Shown: positions 46,978-58,272, counted from the first letter of the stretch. The stretch is 64,000 bases of DNA from Henricia sp. BOLD:AAB3569 (GCA_037783545.1 JBBELK010000984.1:310001-374000); one strand, 5' to 3'. Notes: a model not told the origin generated them from the sequence alone. Numbers and translations: made by a program.

Positions 46978-47160
46978 TGTACAGTTGTACAGTGAAACCT
47001 GCTATAGGCCACCTTGATAAACAGGCCACCTGTTTATAGTGGCCACCGATCTTTGGTCCCAAATATCATTATAATGCTTATAAACATCTATAAAGAGGGC
47101 TCTTGCTTATAGTGGCCCTTTTTTACGGTCCCGAGGGTGGCCGCTATACTAGACAAGTTT
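46978..47160 (+). mobile_element. GTGAAACCTG/GGCCACC repeat
   Basis: ACAGTGAAACCTGCTATAGG, then serial GGCCACC and TATAGTGGCC words, ends in GGGTGGCCGCTATAC. The start resembles the ends of common invertebrate Tc1/pogo-like MITEs. Confidence 0.45.
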
Positions 47161-48159
47161 CGGTGCATTATAAATAAGCAAAAAGCGAACTAAACTGCTT
47201 GATGCATAAATTGTTTTAGTGCTCTTGTCTTGTGCAGTTGTTAATGACCCAAAGGGTTTATTAGCGCCCCAATTTACAGCTGAACTGTCAGTCTTGCTAA
47301 TAAGGGTTATATTACAGTGTTTAAATGACCGCATACCATGTTCAACTTACCCCATAGCTGAGGTAAGTCGGAAAAGCTGACATGGTCATGTTCAAGGTGG
47401 ATTGTACGAGAAACCATTAACGAATCCTAACATTTTATAGGCTCTATTTGTAGCCGACATATGTATGCTTAAAGTGGTGTTCTTGTTTTTTCTTTTAAAA
47501 ATTCTGTTCGTGTTTTATAGACGATTTTGTGAAAATTATTTCAACTAACCCCACTCCCCTTATTTATTACGCATGTTACAATCAGGCCATTTTCGTGGAA
47601 CAACGAACTATCCACAGGCCCGATTACTGCTCCGCGGTGTCATCATTTTTTACAGGGCATTATCAGTGTACAGGACCCCTAGCTGACTTTAAACGTATGT
47701 TTCAGATTGGCCAAACCTACTTTTAATCCCTAATTTATAAATATGTCAGGGACGCTTGTGTTCTGTGTTACTTGACCCTGGCGGGTACACACACAAGTTT
47801 TTAGTTTCGTTGCAACAAAATTGGGATTTTGTTTTATACTTTTACTCATGTCATGTTATTTTTCATAAAATTTGACTCGTGTTTTCCAAATGATACACTG
47901 TGTTTCATTTGCTCAACACATATTCCTTTGGGAAAAAACAGTAAACAGCCATGTTAGCCTGTAGCCTAGATATCAACAAAATACTACTTCATCTGATGAA
48001 AGAGGGACGAACTGTGGTGTAACTTTGAGTAGACTGGCAACACGCGTGTGTCTTTAGCTTTGACCATTTTAGATACCGATTTCGCTCATATCGTTTACAT
48101 CGAACTTGGATGGATTCTGAAGTTATTTTGATTGTTTTGTAACATAAGCCTACCTATAT
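47161..48159. other. No supported gene
   Basis: Unrecognised AT-rich sequence with short open frames. Confidence 0.4.
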
Positions 48160-48411
48160 TTTATGAGTATTTTACAAAAGAGGCTATTTATTCAGGTTAT
48201 GAAACCAAGTTAAACATAACTATGAAAAATGGAACATAAAATGTTGACTAGGAGAGTGACAGCGTGACAGTGCACGCGCTGTTTTTTAAACCACTTTTGC
48301 GAGGGGAAAATTAGTGGTTTTGTACCTTTTTGGTGCCTTGAGAGGAGAATAATAGGTTACGGTTTGTTATTTTCTTTAGGAATGTAGGGTTTTTAATTGC
48401 GGTCGGTTTGC

Positions 48412-48490
48412 ACCAGCTTCGTGGTCTGGTTGGAAGAGAGCTCGACTTGCAATCATAGGCCCTATAGTCCCTGGTTCGAATCTCAGCAGT
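48412..48490 (+). repeat. tRNA-like SINE head
   Basis: A box-like GTGGTCTGGTTGGAAGAG, an anticodon-arm-like CGACTTGCAATC, and B box GGTTCGAATCTC are spaced as in a tRNA. The acceptor ends do not pair well. SINE remnant. Confidence 0.5.
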
Positions 48491-49045
48491 GTTGTATGGG
48501 ATTTTTAGAAATTTCTCGATTTCTTCTTTTTCTCAAATATAGTTAGAGTAAGAGTTCTGACTATTTTAAAGATTGTCACGTGAGAAGTATCAGTCATTAG
48601 CTTTTTAGAAGTATTGCGGAACAAAAGGAGAGGGCGCAATTTTATTTGGGTATGTTTTTTTTAACAATTGTATTTCTTTCCAAAAACATGATTTACATGT
48701 CAGTTGCAATTATAATACAAGAGACAGAATTAGAAAAAGAAAAAAAATGAACGCAAAGTAAAAAATGCAGTTATATTGCATTTTATTCGATTTTATACTC
48801 ACTTCAAAGTGTCCTATATTGTGTCCGCCATACTTCAAAAAGGCTAATTGGAAACTTAGTAGACTCTATTCGGGTTAAAAAATGTTGAAGTACCCCACGC
48901 TGCGGTGTAAAAAAAGTAATAGCGGTTGGTCTAACCCCCATGCATATGTTGCATACTAATGTGTTTTGTCGATAGCTACCTGAACATTACCCCACACCAC
49001 ACTCTCTCCTCAATTAATAGTGAAAAGGGAATATGACTCAAAGGG

Positions 49046-49098
49046 GATTCGAACCCGCAATCTTTCGGATAGTCCCACGTCTTAACCACTATGTAATA
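49046..49098 (-). repeat. tRNA-like SINE head on the minus strand
   Basis: The minus strand reads TAGTGGTTAAGACGTGGGAC and then GCGGGTTCGAATCCC, giving A and B boxes of a tRNA-derived promoter. There is no intact cloverleaf. Confidence 0.5.
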
Positions 49099-49182
49099 AC
49101 TCCCGAGGGCGCTATATAGAGAGTATGAATATTCATTTACAATGCACCAATCAGAAACCTCGATGAAGCCCTATATCATATA

Positions 49183-49937
49183 TGTGACCCGCTCTGCAAA
49201 AAAGGGTCTTAAGTCGCGCTGGCTAGTATTCTTTTTGCGACCATGAAAAGAAATCCGCGGCAAATCCACGCTCAATAAAATACCAAAACACAATGGAAAT
49301 TCCTGGCGGTGCCCAGATACCGCCTGGAATGTCTGTGTTCCTCCTGGAATGTCTGCGTTACGCCTGGAATTTCTTTTGTGTTTAGGTATTTTAATGATGA
49401 GCGTAGAAATGCCACAGATTTATTTTTATTGTCGCAAAAAGAATACTAGCCAGCGCGACTTAAAGTTGCATTGCCCGTGTTTCGGTGAAAGGATTAAAAA
49501 AATTAATTTACACAAGCGAACGAATTTAGAAAGCTTACGTGTCTCTGTAACGAAAAATATCAAAAACTTACATTTCCGACGTCGGGAATTGGAGATACAA
49601 GCCTTTTTCTTGAAACGTGCTCCACATGTTGTACATGTGCGCGTACGCTCATATGTACATAGTATGTGTACAATGTACACATGTACGCGCACATGTACAT
49701 TTACGTCATAACCCTGTCGATTAATAACCTGCCAGCCATTTAATAATTTCTTGTTTTTAATCGACTGGCATTAGACCTTGACGGATTTTTGCGTTCTTGG
49801 TACCAAATGAAAGCTGATAACTTTTTCTATTCTAGAAAAATACCTATTTATCTTCTTTTTTTTTAAATTGACGCCCAAATCGGCCAAAACACGGGCAGTG
49901 CAACTTTAAGACCCTTTTTTTGCAGAGCGGGGTCACA
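49183..49937. mobile_element. TIR element, TGTGACCCGCTCTGCAAAA ends
   Basis: Inverted ends TGTGACCCGCTCTGC and GCAGAGCGGGGTCACA continue through AGGGTCTTAAGT and ACTTTAAGACCCTT. An inner inverted pair (CGCGCTGGCTAGTATTCTTT) at 49216-49250 and 49430-49463, and a hairpin at 49622-49700, lie inside. No transposase. Confidence 0.8.
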
Positions 49938-50186
49938 TGTGATACGGAAATAAATATCGCCCGCGGGTATGCGGTGCTATATGGTTCATGCAGCTAGCGT
50001 GGCATGAGATCTATCCAAAGTAGAAGCTGCCAAGAGAACAGCAAATCGTATGCGACAAATGTGAATGGGTGGTAAAGCGTATAACCCGACTTGACTATTT
50101 GGGATAATTTGAAGGGGTTTTTTCCTAGTTAATTACGGGACATTTTGATAATTTTTTTGTTCACAAGGACCATCAAAAAAATAATA

Positions 50187-50525
50187 TAGAGCCTTTGCAC
50201 GGTGGTCATGACAGGGGGCAGTCTATGATTGTCATCGCATGAGTATAGTGCTTTGTGGCACTTGTTCTCTTGAGCAAGTCACTTACTTAATCACACTTGT
50301 TCCGTCCTTCAAAAGGGATGTAAAGCCGTTGGTCCGGTATCTTAAGATCACACGGTATTCTTTCGGGAAGAGCAAGGGTAGGGATTCCCCGGTGTCTCTG
50401 GTCGTTTCTAATTCAACTTAGAAGTTGATAGTTATTCGAATATCTATGTTAATTGATCCCATTCCTGTAATTGGCGGTCCTTCTGCTGTTGGATGTGATC
50501 AATAAATAAAATAAATAAAGTAAAT
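50187..50525 (+). mobile_element. Short retroposon sharing a LINE tail
   Basis: Begins TATAGAGCCTTTGCACGG and ends CCTGTAATTGGCGG...GCTGTTGGATGTGAT followed by an AATAAATAAAA run. The tail matches the 3' end of the LINE at 15035-16010. This is the arrangement expected of a non-autonomous retroposon mobilised by that LINE. It cuts the TTAA element on its left. Confidence 0.65.
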
Positions 50526-50540
50526 AGAATCATCTGTATA

Positions 50541-50978
50541 TGGGTCTGTCCACAGTAATGGGGTACATTTCTGTAACATTCAAGATCTTAGGTCCGTGTT
50601 CACTTCAAATGTCTTAATTTTATCTTTAAATTATCAAGCTAAACTGAGGAAATAACTTTTTCACCAAGGAGTAAGAAAAATAGTCCTACAACATACATTT
50701 CTGAAAACCCCGTGCACAAATTTTCCTATTACGCGTGTAACAAAGACGGAAAAAAATGTCACAAAATGGTCTGTCCACGTTACCTACGTAATAGGAAAAT
50801 CTGTACACAAGCTTTTCAAAAATGTATGTTGTGGCAGAAATTTTTTACCCTTTTGGGCAAAAGTTATCTCCTGAGAACAAAACAAGGACATTTCTTTAAT
50901 TCTGAGATAAACTAAAGACATCTGAAAGGAATTATTGACTTACTTTTCAAATGTACCCCATTACTGTGGACAGACCCA
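50541..50978 (-). mobile_element. TGGGTCTGTCCACAGTAATG hairpin element, copy 3
   Basis: Complete, with both terminal repeats. Same orientation as the copy at 32995-33414. Confidence 0.85.
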
Positions 50979-51180
50979 TATGTATAGCAACGCGTTGGTA
51001 TAGGCCTATGGGCCAATTTGTACATTTGTCGAAAATTGAACATTTAGGCCTACACGCAGATAACCTTGTACACCCTTTTCCGCGCGCCGCCACGTGCTTT
51101 TGGCGCATTGGCGCGATGGGCGGAAGCACAGTTTTAAAGCTGAAAACCAGATATGAAACAGCTAGTATCCCCCCGTCCGA

Positions 51181-51795
51181 ATGTTTGAAGTTTTCCTGTT
51201 TATCATGTGTATGTGTCTATACAACACCATCACAACTTGTTTTCCACAAAAAAAATCGACAGGCTTTTGCTTAAAACGCAAAGCAGTTCCGACCCTCTTC
51301 ACCCGAAATTCTGAAACGCTCGAGGTCACTTGGTTTGTTTATCAACAGGGTTTTGACGTTATCCTGAGAAACATACAGAACGGCCTGTGCAGTATTGAAT
51401 GGAAAATACACGAGGTGAATGTTTATCATGCCTGTTTTGTCCTTCAAAAAACAAACGTGAAAAACACTTCATGTAATACGACAACAATCTACTATTACCT
51501 GTTTTGTGAAAAAACGATGAAATTGTGGCTCACAATGAGCTCTTTTGAAGTAAATACTGGTGCATTGCAACGGGTGGTTTTGTTACGGAACGAACGGCAT
51601 TCACCGCGGTCTGTGTTCAGCATGGACCGGTACCTCCGGTCCCTGCGGCCCACGTGTTTGAAAATCGGCCGGTACAAGTTAGAATGAGCGACTCATTTTT
51701 CTCTCTCTCTTGGTAATAGAAAAGAAAATCTTTCTGCTCTTTTTTTTAAATAGTGTCTGGTAAAACATACAACCACGCAGCTACTGGGCATATCT
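51181..51795 (+). repeat. Dispersed ~600-bp repeat with a conserved exon-like frame, copy B
   Basis: Inverted relative to 35339-35870. On this strand AATCGACAG (a possible acceptor ending at 51262) precedes GFCLKRKAVPTLFTRNSETL. This copy has an extra ~80 bp (51425-51530) compared with copy A. Confidence 0.6.
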
Positions 51796-51799
51796 GTGG

Positions 51800-52244
51800 C
51801 TTTTTGGACCAACAAAATTCTTCAAAAAACACCATCTAACACTGAGACGGTTTTCCATTTTTGTGTTGCGTGTAAACGTATGGAGCTAACAATCGTGTTG
51901 ACTTCTCTTTCTCAGGATTGCGTCACGGGGTCACGCGCATATCATGAATACCTAATGAGCGTTTCAGAAATCGCGAAAATCTCACTTCGAAAAACGCACT
52001 TTTGCTTGCAATTTATCAACTTAAAACAGACAATTGAAAAAAAAAATCCACGTCGGCAAGAGGGATGTTTGGACTATCGAAAAAAGCCTAACTGCTAGTT
52101 TTTCCTTTCAGGGGGATTCTAGCTGTTTATGTAAAAATGGCCGAAACAGCGTGTTTGTTTCTAACAAACACTAGATTTCTAGTTGCTATTGCTTCAGTTA
52201 TTATTCTTCAAAACAAATTAGCACAACAAATTATTTTATTGCTT
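51800..52244. other. No supported feature
   Basis: Likely intron or leader sequence of the kinase gene; nothing recognised. Confidence 0.35.
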
Positions 52245-52592
52245 GGTTCACGGTAGCCTTGTCCAAGGGCTATGAAATTGTGTGAATCCGTGAAGAATTT
52301 GCATGTATGCTGTGCAGCGAAAGTGCGCCATCCCGCGGTGAATTGTAGCCAACTGCAAAATAGTCTGGTTACCAAAATATCTTGGTCTGAATCCTGACTT
52401 CCCGCGCGAGGCTGGATCGTACTCGCGCGTGAAGTCAGGATTCAGACCAAGATATTTCGGTAACCAGACTATTTTGCAGTTGGTTATATACAATTCACCG
52501 CGCGATGGCGCACTTTCGCTGCATAGCATACATGCAAATTCTTCACGGATTCACACAATTTCATAGCCCTTGGACAAGGCCAGGTTCACGGT
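52245..52592. mobile_element. Foldback element with a 10-bp target duplication
   Basis: GGTTCACGGT is present at 52245-52254 and 52583-52592, immediately outside ~150-bp inverted arms. The arms begin GCCTTGTCCAAGGGCTATGA and include TTTGCATGTATGCTGTGCAG and ACCAAGATATTT. A 9-10 bp duplication with long arms suggests a Mutator-like origin. It lies about 90 bp upstream of the kinase coding exon's acceptor. Confidence 0.85.
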
Positions 52593-52714
52593 TGCAGGGG
52601 CTTTAATAATCTCACAAGTTTGTGTATATTACGTTATGTTTGTTTTGTCGAACAGCACTCGTATACTCTTTTTCTTTAGATTGATGAGCCCAGTGCAGCA
52701 GTAAAGACAATGAC

Positions 52715-54862
52715 ATGACATCTTCCAAAGCTGCAGATAAAAGAAAGCGCCTGTTGTCTGCATTAAGGAAACAGCTCAGAAAGGCCAACGCTGAAGAAAC
52801 CGATGATGAAATGTCGGATAAAGAAATACCACACGCTTCTAAGAAGAGCAAGTCCATGCTGGGAAACAAGTACGCAAACAAACCAAATCGGATAATTGAA
52901 ATAGGTTGGATACACGATGGACAACAGGTACGCATGCCGACTGGTGGAGGAACAAGAAAAACCACCATATCTAAGGATGGTACGGCCAGTGCCATTTCTG
53001 AAGAAGCAACGAAGCTCTTTTTCCCCGACGGCGAATCAAAAAAAGGAATTAAGCTGGATGATGTCGATTTGGAAGTTTGCGATTTCAGTATGAGAACATG
53101 CAATCCAGCTCAAACTGTAGGAGAAGCGTACGAGATCGAAAAGCCAAGCGGCGTCATGAGATATTACCTGTCCTCTACAACGAAGAGTGAATGTAATACC
53201 AAATCTCTTGACGGAAGACAAAGCTCATCATCTCTGAGAGTAAAACAGAAAGACTCACCAGGTCTTCGTACCAGCAGTAAGAAAAAAACCTTAAAGAAAA
53301 ATCTGTCAACGTCCCATTCCAATGCCAAACAAGAAGCACGACCCTTTGTTGAAACCGAAGCTCCTTCTACCGGTCTATACCCCGTAATAAAGGGAAAGAT
53401 TTGTCTCTCTCGTGAACCACTTCAAGTACAATATTTCAAAGAAATTGAATCATCTTGCCAAGAGGTGACATGCATGCTGTCGGCGAATTCAAGAAAAGAA
53501 TGTATGCCCATCGAACTTGACGTTGACGTTAGTGGAGCTAGTGTCCTGTCTGATCCACTGGAAAATGGCTATGTTGTTAGTGGAGTGTCCAAAAATGGGG
53601 TCTGCTTTGTTCGGCGCATAGAAATAGGAAGCGACAATGTGGTGTCATACGAGTTACCAGCGAAAGACAAGGCCGAATCTTCAGATCCCAATCTCATCTT
53701 ACATCAGCCAAATGAGGTTTGGGGATACGAGGAAGGGAAACTCGTACTGGGGGTTATCTCGCCCAATCACAATCATGAGGGACTTGCATTTGAGTGGTTT
53801 TGCGATGAGAAAAGTATATATTCTGCAGGGTGCATTCTAGTAGTAGACAAGCCGGGAAATTACTACTGTCAAGTAAAGGCATTTACAGAAGAATTAGATG
53901 GCAGTAATTCCAAGGAAATTTCCAGAGCGTCAAATTCGGTACAAGTAGTGGAAGTCACAATCCCCCCCGCGCGGACAAGCAATATTGAAGTGAGCCATTG
54001 GCCAAGGCACGAGGAAAGCGGTCTCCCCCAGCAGCTGGAAATGACAGATCTTTCAATCGACTTTAAGGAACCCATAAATCATGGGTCTTTCGGCGAAGTG
54101 TTCAAAGGCAAATACATGAGCACTGTTGTGGCTGTAAAGAAGATAAAATCAAAACAAGGAAAACGTCCAGACAAGCTTATCGTTAAGGAAGCACTCATCC
54201 ATCAACAGATCGCGCATTCCAATATTGTTGACTTTATTGGCACTTCCCTGGCTGATTCTCACGTTTTCATAGTCACCGAATTCATTGACGGACAAAATAT
54301 GGAAGATGTGATTTATGCGCCAAAAATATCGGTTGATAAAAAGAACAAAGTCAGCATCGCTGTTGATGTGCTTAAAGGAGTAAAATACCTACATGAGCAC
54401 ATCCCTCAAATCATCCACCAGGATATTAAGCCAGCAAACATCATGATCGATAAAGTGTATGTGTCTGCAAAGCTGTGCGACCTTGGCCTGGCAAAGATCA
54501 GGTCCTTTGATGTAGCTTCAACAACCTCGGGGGTACACACCGTTGGAACACCTGAATACATGCCACCCGAGACACTGGTGGGAGGCGAGAAGGCCAATAC
54601 ATGTACCGATATGTGGTCTGTGGGCATAACCTTGATGGAATGGTTTTCGGGCACAGATGCATGGGATCTGCAGAACCAAGAAGACGAACCTCTCGTATAC
54701 ATCCGACGATGCATGCAGAAGCTGGAAGTTCCACAAGTTCTGCACAAATACAAACTCATACTGCTGCGACCTTGCGCCAGGTATAACCCCGCAGACCGCC
54801 CGACAGCGAGGCAGTTGCTGAGGCTTTTTCAGTGTCCCTCCTGCTCAAAGGAATTCTTGTAA
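52715..54862 (+). CDS. Protein kinase with N-terminal GGGTR/LFFPxG region (proposed cargo gene)
   Basis: A single open exon of 715 codons. The ATG at 52715 is preceded in frame by TGA at 52685 and an acceptor-like TTTTTCTTTAG ending at 52679. Residues 1-60 are basic with a possible nuclear signal. Residues 60-130 carry RIIEIGWIHDG, MPTGGGTRKTT and LFFPDGESKKG, which I recall from predicted proteins of corals, sponges and fish without a known role. Around 345-420 a WFC...GNYYCQV pattern looks Ig-like. The kinase domain spans about 450-710: GSFGEV, VAVKK, KEALIHQQI, HQDIKPANIM (HRD arginine replaced by Q), CDLGLAKI (DLG for DFG), GTPEYMPPE and DMWSVGI. All catalytic residues are kept, so activity is plausible. 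It has no relatives nearby and lies within the array-bounded element. Confidence 0.88.
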   Translation: MTSSKAADKRKRLLSALRKQLRKANAEETDDEMSDKEIPHASKKSKSMLGNKYANKPNRIIEIGWIHDGQQVRMPTGGGTRKTTISKDGTASAISEEATKLFFPDGESKKGIKLDDVDLEVCDFSMRTCNPAQTVGEAYEIEKPSGVMRYYLSSTTKSECNTKSLDGRQSSSSLRVKQKDSPGLRTSSKKKTLKKNLSTSHSNAKQEARPFVETEAPSTGLYPVIKGKICLSREPLQVQYFKEIESSCQEVTCMLSANSRKECMPIELDVDVSGASVLSDPLENGYVVSGVSKNGVCFVRRIEIGSDNVVSYELPAKDKAESSDPNLILHQPNEVWGYEEGKLVLGVISPNHNHEGLAFEWFCDEKSIYSAGCILVVDKPGNYYCQVKAFTEELDGSNSKEISRASNSVQVVEVTIPPARTSNIEVSHWPRHEESGLPQQLEMTDLSIDFKEPINHGSFGEVFKGKYMSTVVAVKKIKSKQGKRPDKLIVKEALIHQQIAHSNIVDFIGTSLADSHVFIVTEFIDGQNMEDVIYAPKISVDKKNKVSIAVDVLKGVKYLHEHIPQIIHQDIKPANIMIDKVYVSAKLCDLGLAKIRSFDVASTTSGVHTVGTPEYMPPETLVGGEKANTCTDMWSVGITLMEWFSGTDAWDLQNQEDEPLVYIRRCMQKLEVPQVLHKYKLILLRPCARYNPADRPTARQLLRLFQCPSCSKEFL

Positions 54863-55320
54863 AGTAACTGAACCTATATAGCCTAAGAACGATCTTGTCA
54901 AGCGTCTCGCATAGATGTAACACGGGCCCCGCATTCCGGTTATAGTTACTTCAAATCTGATTAAACGGGTGAGAAATACAATGTGATCGGTACACATTTT
55001 GAAAGCATTTTCGCTAAAATATTTGAAACATACATGTAACTATTTTACTCTTTTCTGTGTTTTAACTATAGGAGTTTTTGTTTATTTATGAAACTTTTCG
55101 ATCAAGGATAATATATCTAAATAATCATGGAATAGCAATCAAGTTGTGGATTTATAGTACATGTAATTAAAATCAGTTTGTAACTTTGCTGCATACATAA
55201 GCGACGCTAAATTACAGTTTACTAAAGTATTCCATTTTATTGGTTTCTTGTCGAAAGTCTGTAAATCTTTCAATGATTGATTCGAAGTAAATCACTCAAG
55301 TATCGCCCACTAATAGACTG
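54863..55320. other. 3' flank of the kinase gene; nothing further
   Basis: AT-rich. ATTAAA-like words near 54960 could serve as a poly(A) signal, but none is convincing. Confidence 0.35.
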
Positions 55321-55454
55321 TATCGAATAGCCGCCATTTCGTGGGGCAGTTTCTTTGTTCCTTGAGGACATGCAGGGTTGGACATATTGTGCTTTCATTG
55401 TTTAACGGTTTAAATAACAAAAAAGGTGCCCCACGAAATGGCGGCTATTCGATA
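55321..55454. mobile_element. MITE with 28-bp ends
   Basis: TATCGAATAGCCGCCATTTC and GAAATGGCGGCTATTCGATA are perfect inverted ends, with CGTGGGGCA facing TGCCCCACG. Confidence 0.85.
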
Positions 55455-55983
55455 CGGCTTATAAAAAGAGGGTTCAGACGACTCTACGCCGGAGTCGAGT
55501 AGAATCGATTCCACCTTAGAAATCGGACTCGCAATTCCAGATTTGGCGGAATCGATGGCCGATTCGCTTTCAGCAAGATTAGTTTTCGTGCCGTGGCCAG
55601 ATAATTTCGTTGTTGTGACTAAGATTCGAACCTGAGTCTTAAGACTCTTCTCGATATGACCGGTGATGAAGGAATTTCGTGTTCACGTTCGCGTTTTACG
55701 CGAATTCCCTATTAGGGAAGTATATGGATGCATGCAAACGCAAATGTGAACGCGAAATGGTTTAAGCCCTAGTTATATTTTTAGGAGGTCTCGGAACCCA
55801 TTTTCGAAATTTGGTCACGGCAACAGAGTTATCTTGCCACGAGAGTCACATTTGTGGATTTTTTTTCGTCTGTTTTAAGATTTCATCAAAGTAACGATCA
55901 AGTGTTTAAAGTATTTCGCGTTCACGTTCGCGTTTTATGTGCATCTAAACTTTCCTACATGCAGTATCGTCAACGTAAGGCTG

Positions 55984-56179
55984 GTTTCCATATCGTCGCA
56001 ACAAACGCAGACACACAGTGACGCAAACTAGACGTAAGGTTCGACGCAAACATTAACGCAGACAGTAGGCAAAGTTGAACCAACATTTAACCTTGCCGAT
56101 TTTTTACCGTCGGCGTTTGTTGTGCAGTTGCTTGAATTTAATCCGCGTGCGTATGTTCTGTTGTTACGATATGGAAACT
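55984..56179. mobile_element. MITE, GTTTCCATATCGT ends
   Basis: GTTTCCATATCGT at the left and ACGATATGGAAAC at the right. ACGCA words are frequent inside. Upstream, TTCACGTTCGCGTTTTA occurs at 55681 and 55920. Confidence 0.7.
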
Positions 56180-56546
56180 ATTTTTTCAACGCGCTACATG
56201 TAGTTAATGTTTCTCGCGAAAAGTTGAATCGATTCTGAATGGAATTTCGATTCTCTTTTTGGAATGTTTGAGTCGTCCAAGCCTATATAGCTGTTACTGT
56301 ATTTAATGCATCCATCACGTGAAAGTTGGAGCAACGAAACGTGGTGTTGTTGAAAAATCGCCCCACCAGGACAGGAGTTGAACCAGAGACTTGTACAGGT
56401 TATGCTAGATGCTGTCAAAGCTGCAGAGCTGAAAATTCTAGTATATTCCATAAAATAAACACGGAGTATTTTTTTGCACATTTTAAATCACACACGATTG
56501 CAACATGTGGCGTTTTGTATGTATAAAGTTGAATATTGCATGTGAA

Positions 56547-57286
56547 TAGACCAGTTGCGTGATATATTTGCATAAATCATAGAGTCCCACCCTCGCGCTC
56601 GCGTACGAGTGAGTCAATTAAGCACCAGACTAATCTGGAACATCGGGCCGTTTCCAGGTGGTGCAAGCTGATACATAGCAACAAGCGCGAAAGTGTGTGC
56701 GGTACCTGGAATACCTCGCACATTACTCTATGCATTTTAAAGCTGAAATGAACATGTTAAGACATGTACTCATCGTAAAATTTCGTCAAAATAACGAAAT
56801 AGAACGTGTTTATTTTTTTATTAATTTGTTTACTTTAGATCAATGTCAACTTTGAAAGCTGGAACGTTTCCAAACTGCAATGATGCAAGCGGAGAAACGA
56901 TTTTAGGTTATGTGACTGGATTGAAGTTGCCGATCAACATGTTCGATCAACATGTTCCATCAACCTGTTAGATCAACATAGTCCAGCTTAAAAATACATA
57001 GAGTAATGTGCCAGATATAGCATGGTGCTTCACTCACGTCCACTCGTACGCTAGCGCCTTGCCAGCAGCCACCCAGTTGAAGCAAAATGGTCCCTGATGG
57101 CAGCGGTAATACATAATGTATAATGGCAACAGCGCCAGGAGCACCCCACAGGGTGGACAGTATGTGCGTTATATTATAATCCACCATTACTTATTGTTAA
57201 TTGTTATTTTTGTTATTAATTGTTAATTATTGTTATTAATTATTATTAATTATTATAATACTAATTATATCACGCAACTGGTCTAT
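56547..57286. mobile_element. 740-bp TIR element
   Basis: ATAGACCAGTTGCGTGATAT and ATATCACGCAACTGGTCTAT are perfect inverted ends. Inner inverted pairs include ACATTACTCTATG with CATAGAGTAATGT, and CTCGCGTACGAGTG with CACTCGTACGCTAG. No transposase. Confidence 0.85.
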
Positions 57287-57639
57287 ACAAAGCACACATT
57301 TGAAATGATCAGTCGTGTTATGGGTGTTTTTAATCTCACATTATATTTAATCACAAAACGCAGTAATTCAGTGTAAGCGCTGACTGACATTGCCATCAGG
57401 CCCGTACCCGGTGTATGAGGGTGGAGGTGGGAGGTGTGTGGGGGTGGAGGTGGGTAGTTTGAGATGTGAACGGTTTCACGAGTACATTTTACAAACACTT
57501 GTTTTTTGTTACGTACCGCAAGTTACATGTAAGATAGTACATGTTGCATTCCAGTATTGTACTACACATGCATGTGCGAACGGAAAGGTTACACTCTGGT
57601 AGCGGGGTATGCTCTTAAGACGGAAAAATCTCCCCGCGA

Positions 57640-57960
57640 GCTTCAAGAGGTGGCGAATTCGGGAAACTCTTAGCACGAGTTTATTATGAGTGTATTATGA
57701 GTTTAGCGAGTTAACTATATACAAGTTATTACGAATTAGGCCAAAGTTTCCCAAATCAGTCATTGAGCTTAATACGAGCTTCCTGAGCTTACTGCAAGTC
57801 AGTTACTAGTCTGGCACGAGTTTGGTACGGGTTACCTGACTTCGGCATTTTGCGTGGGATTTGGCGCCAAACCATCCGGATTTTCAGTGACTCTTGCAAG
57901 TCGTGCTTGTAAGTCTTATAACTCGTAGACCACTCATACAACTCGTAACAATAAATATTT
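57640..57960 (+). repeat. ACGAGTT/AACTCGT word-dense stretch, left part
   Basis: CACGAGTTT, TACGAGCTT, GGCACGAGTTTGG, AACTCGTA and related words recur every 10-20 bases. The same words resume at 58430-58660, so the two parts may be ends of one element. Confidence 0.55.
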
Positions 57961-58272
57961 GTTATACCCCGTCTTGGAATACTGCAGTTTCATTGGTCCA
58001 GAACGGTCACATGTCCATGCGATAAAAACTCATCACCCCGCCGTATGCGAATTTAACTTCATATCACCCGGCCATACGCCCACTAGAGGCGCGCAACGCG
58101 CACGCACATCGCATTATTCCACACGCTGTGCGCCAAATCAACAAACTGGTACGCGTGCTACTTTCGCAATGTTAATGTTACACACGGACAGCTAGTAGTC
58201 CGAAGACTAGCGAAAGTGCATTCAGATCCACATTATTATGCTGTACGGAGACCAAGACGGGATATAACAAAA
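57961..58272. other. Interior between word-dense stretches; no gene
   Basis: Short open frame only; nothing recognised. Confidence 0.35.

Larger units (their letters stand above)
46468..50185. mobile_element. TTAA-type element broken up by later insertions
   Basis: Three pieces match the intact copy at 61814-62674 in order: 46468-46760 (GGCTTTGTTCGGCTATTTTG), 48160-48250 (TATTTATTCAGGTTATGAAA) and 49995-50180 (GGTAAAGCGTATAACCCGAC, TTAATTACGGGACATTTTGA). The material between them is absent from the intact copy and includes other repeats. The right end is cut by the retroposon at 50187. Confidence 0.6.
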
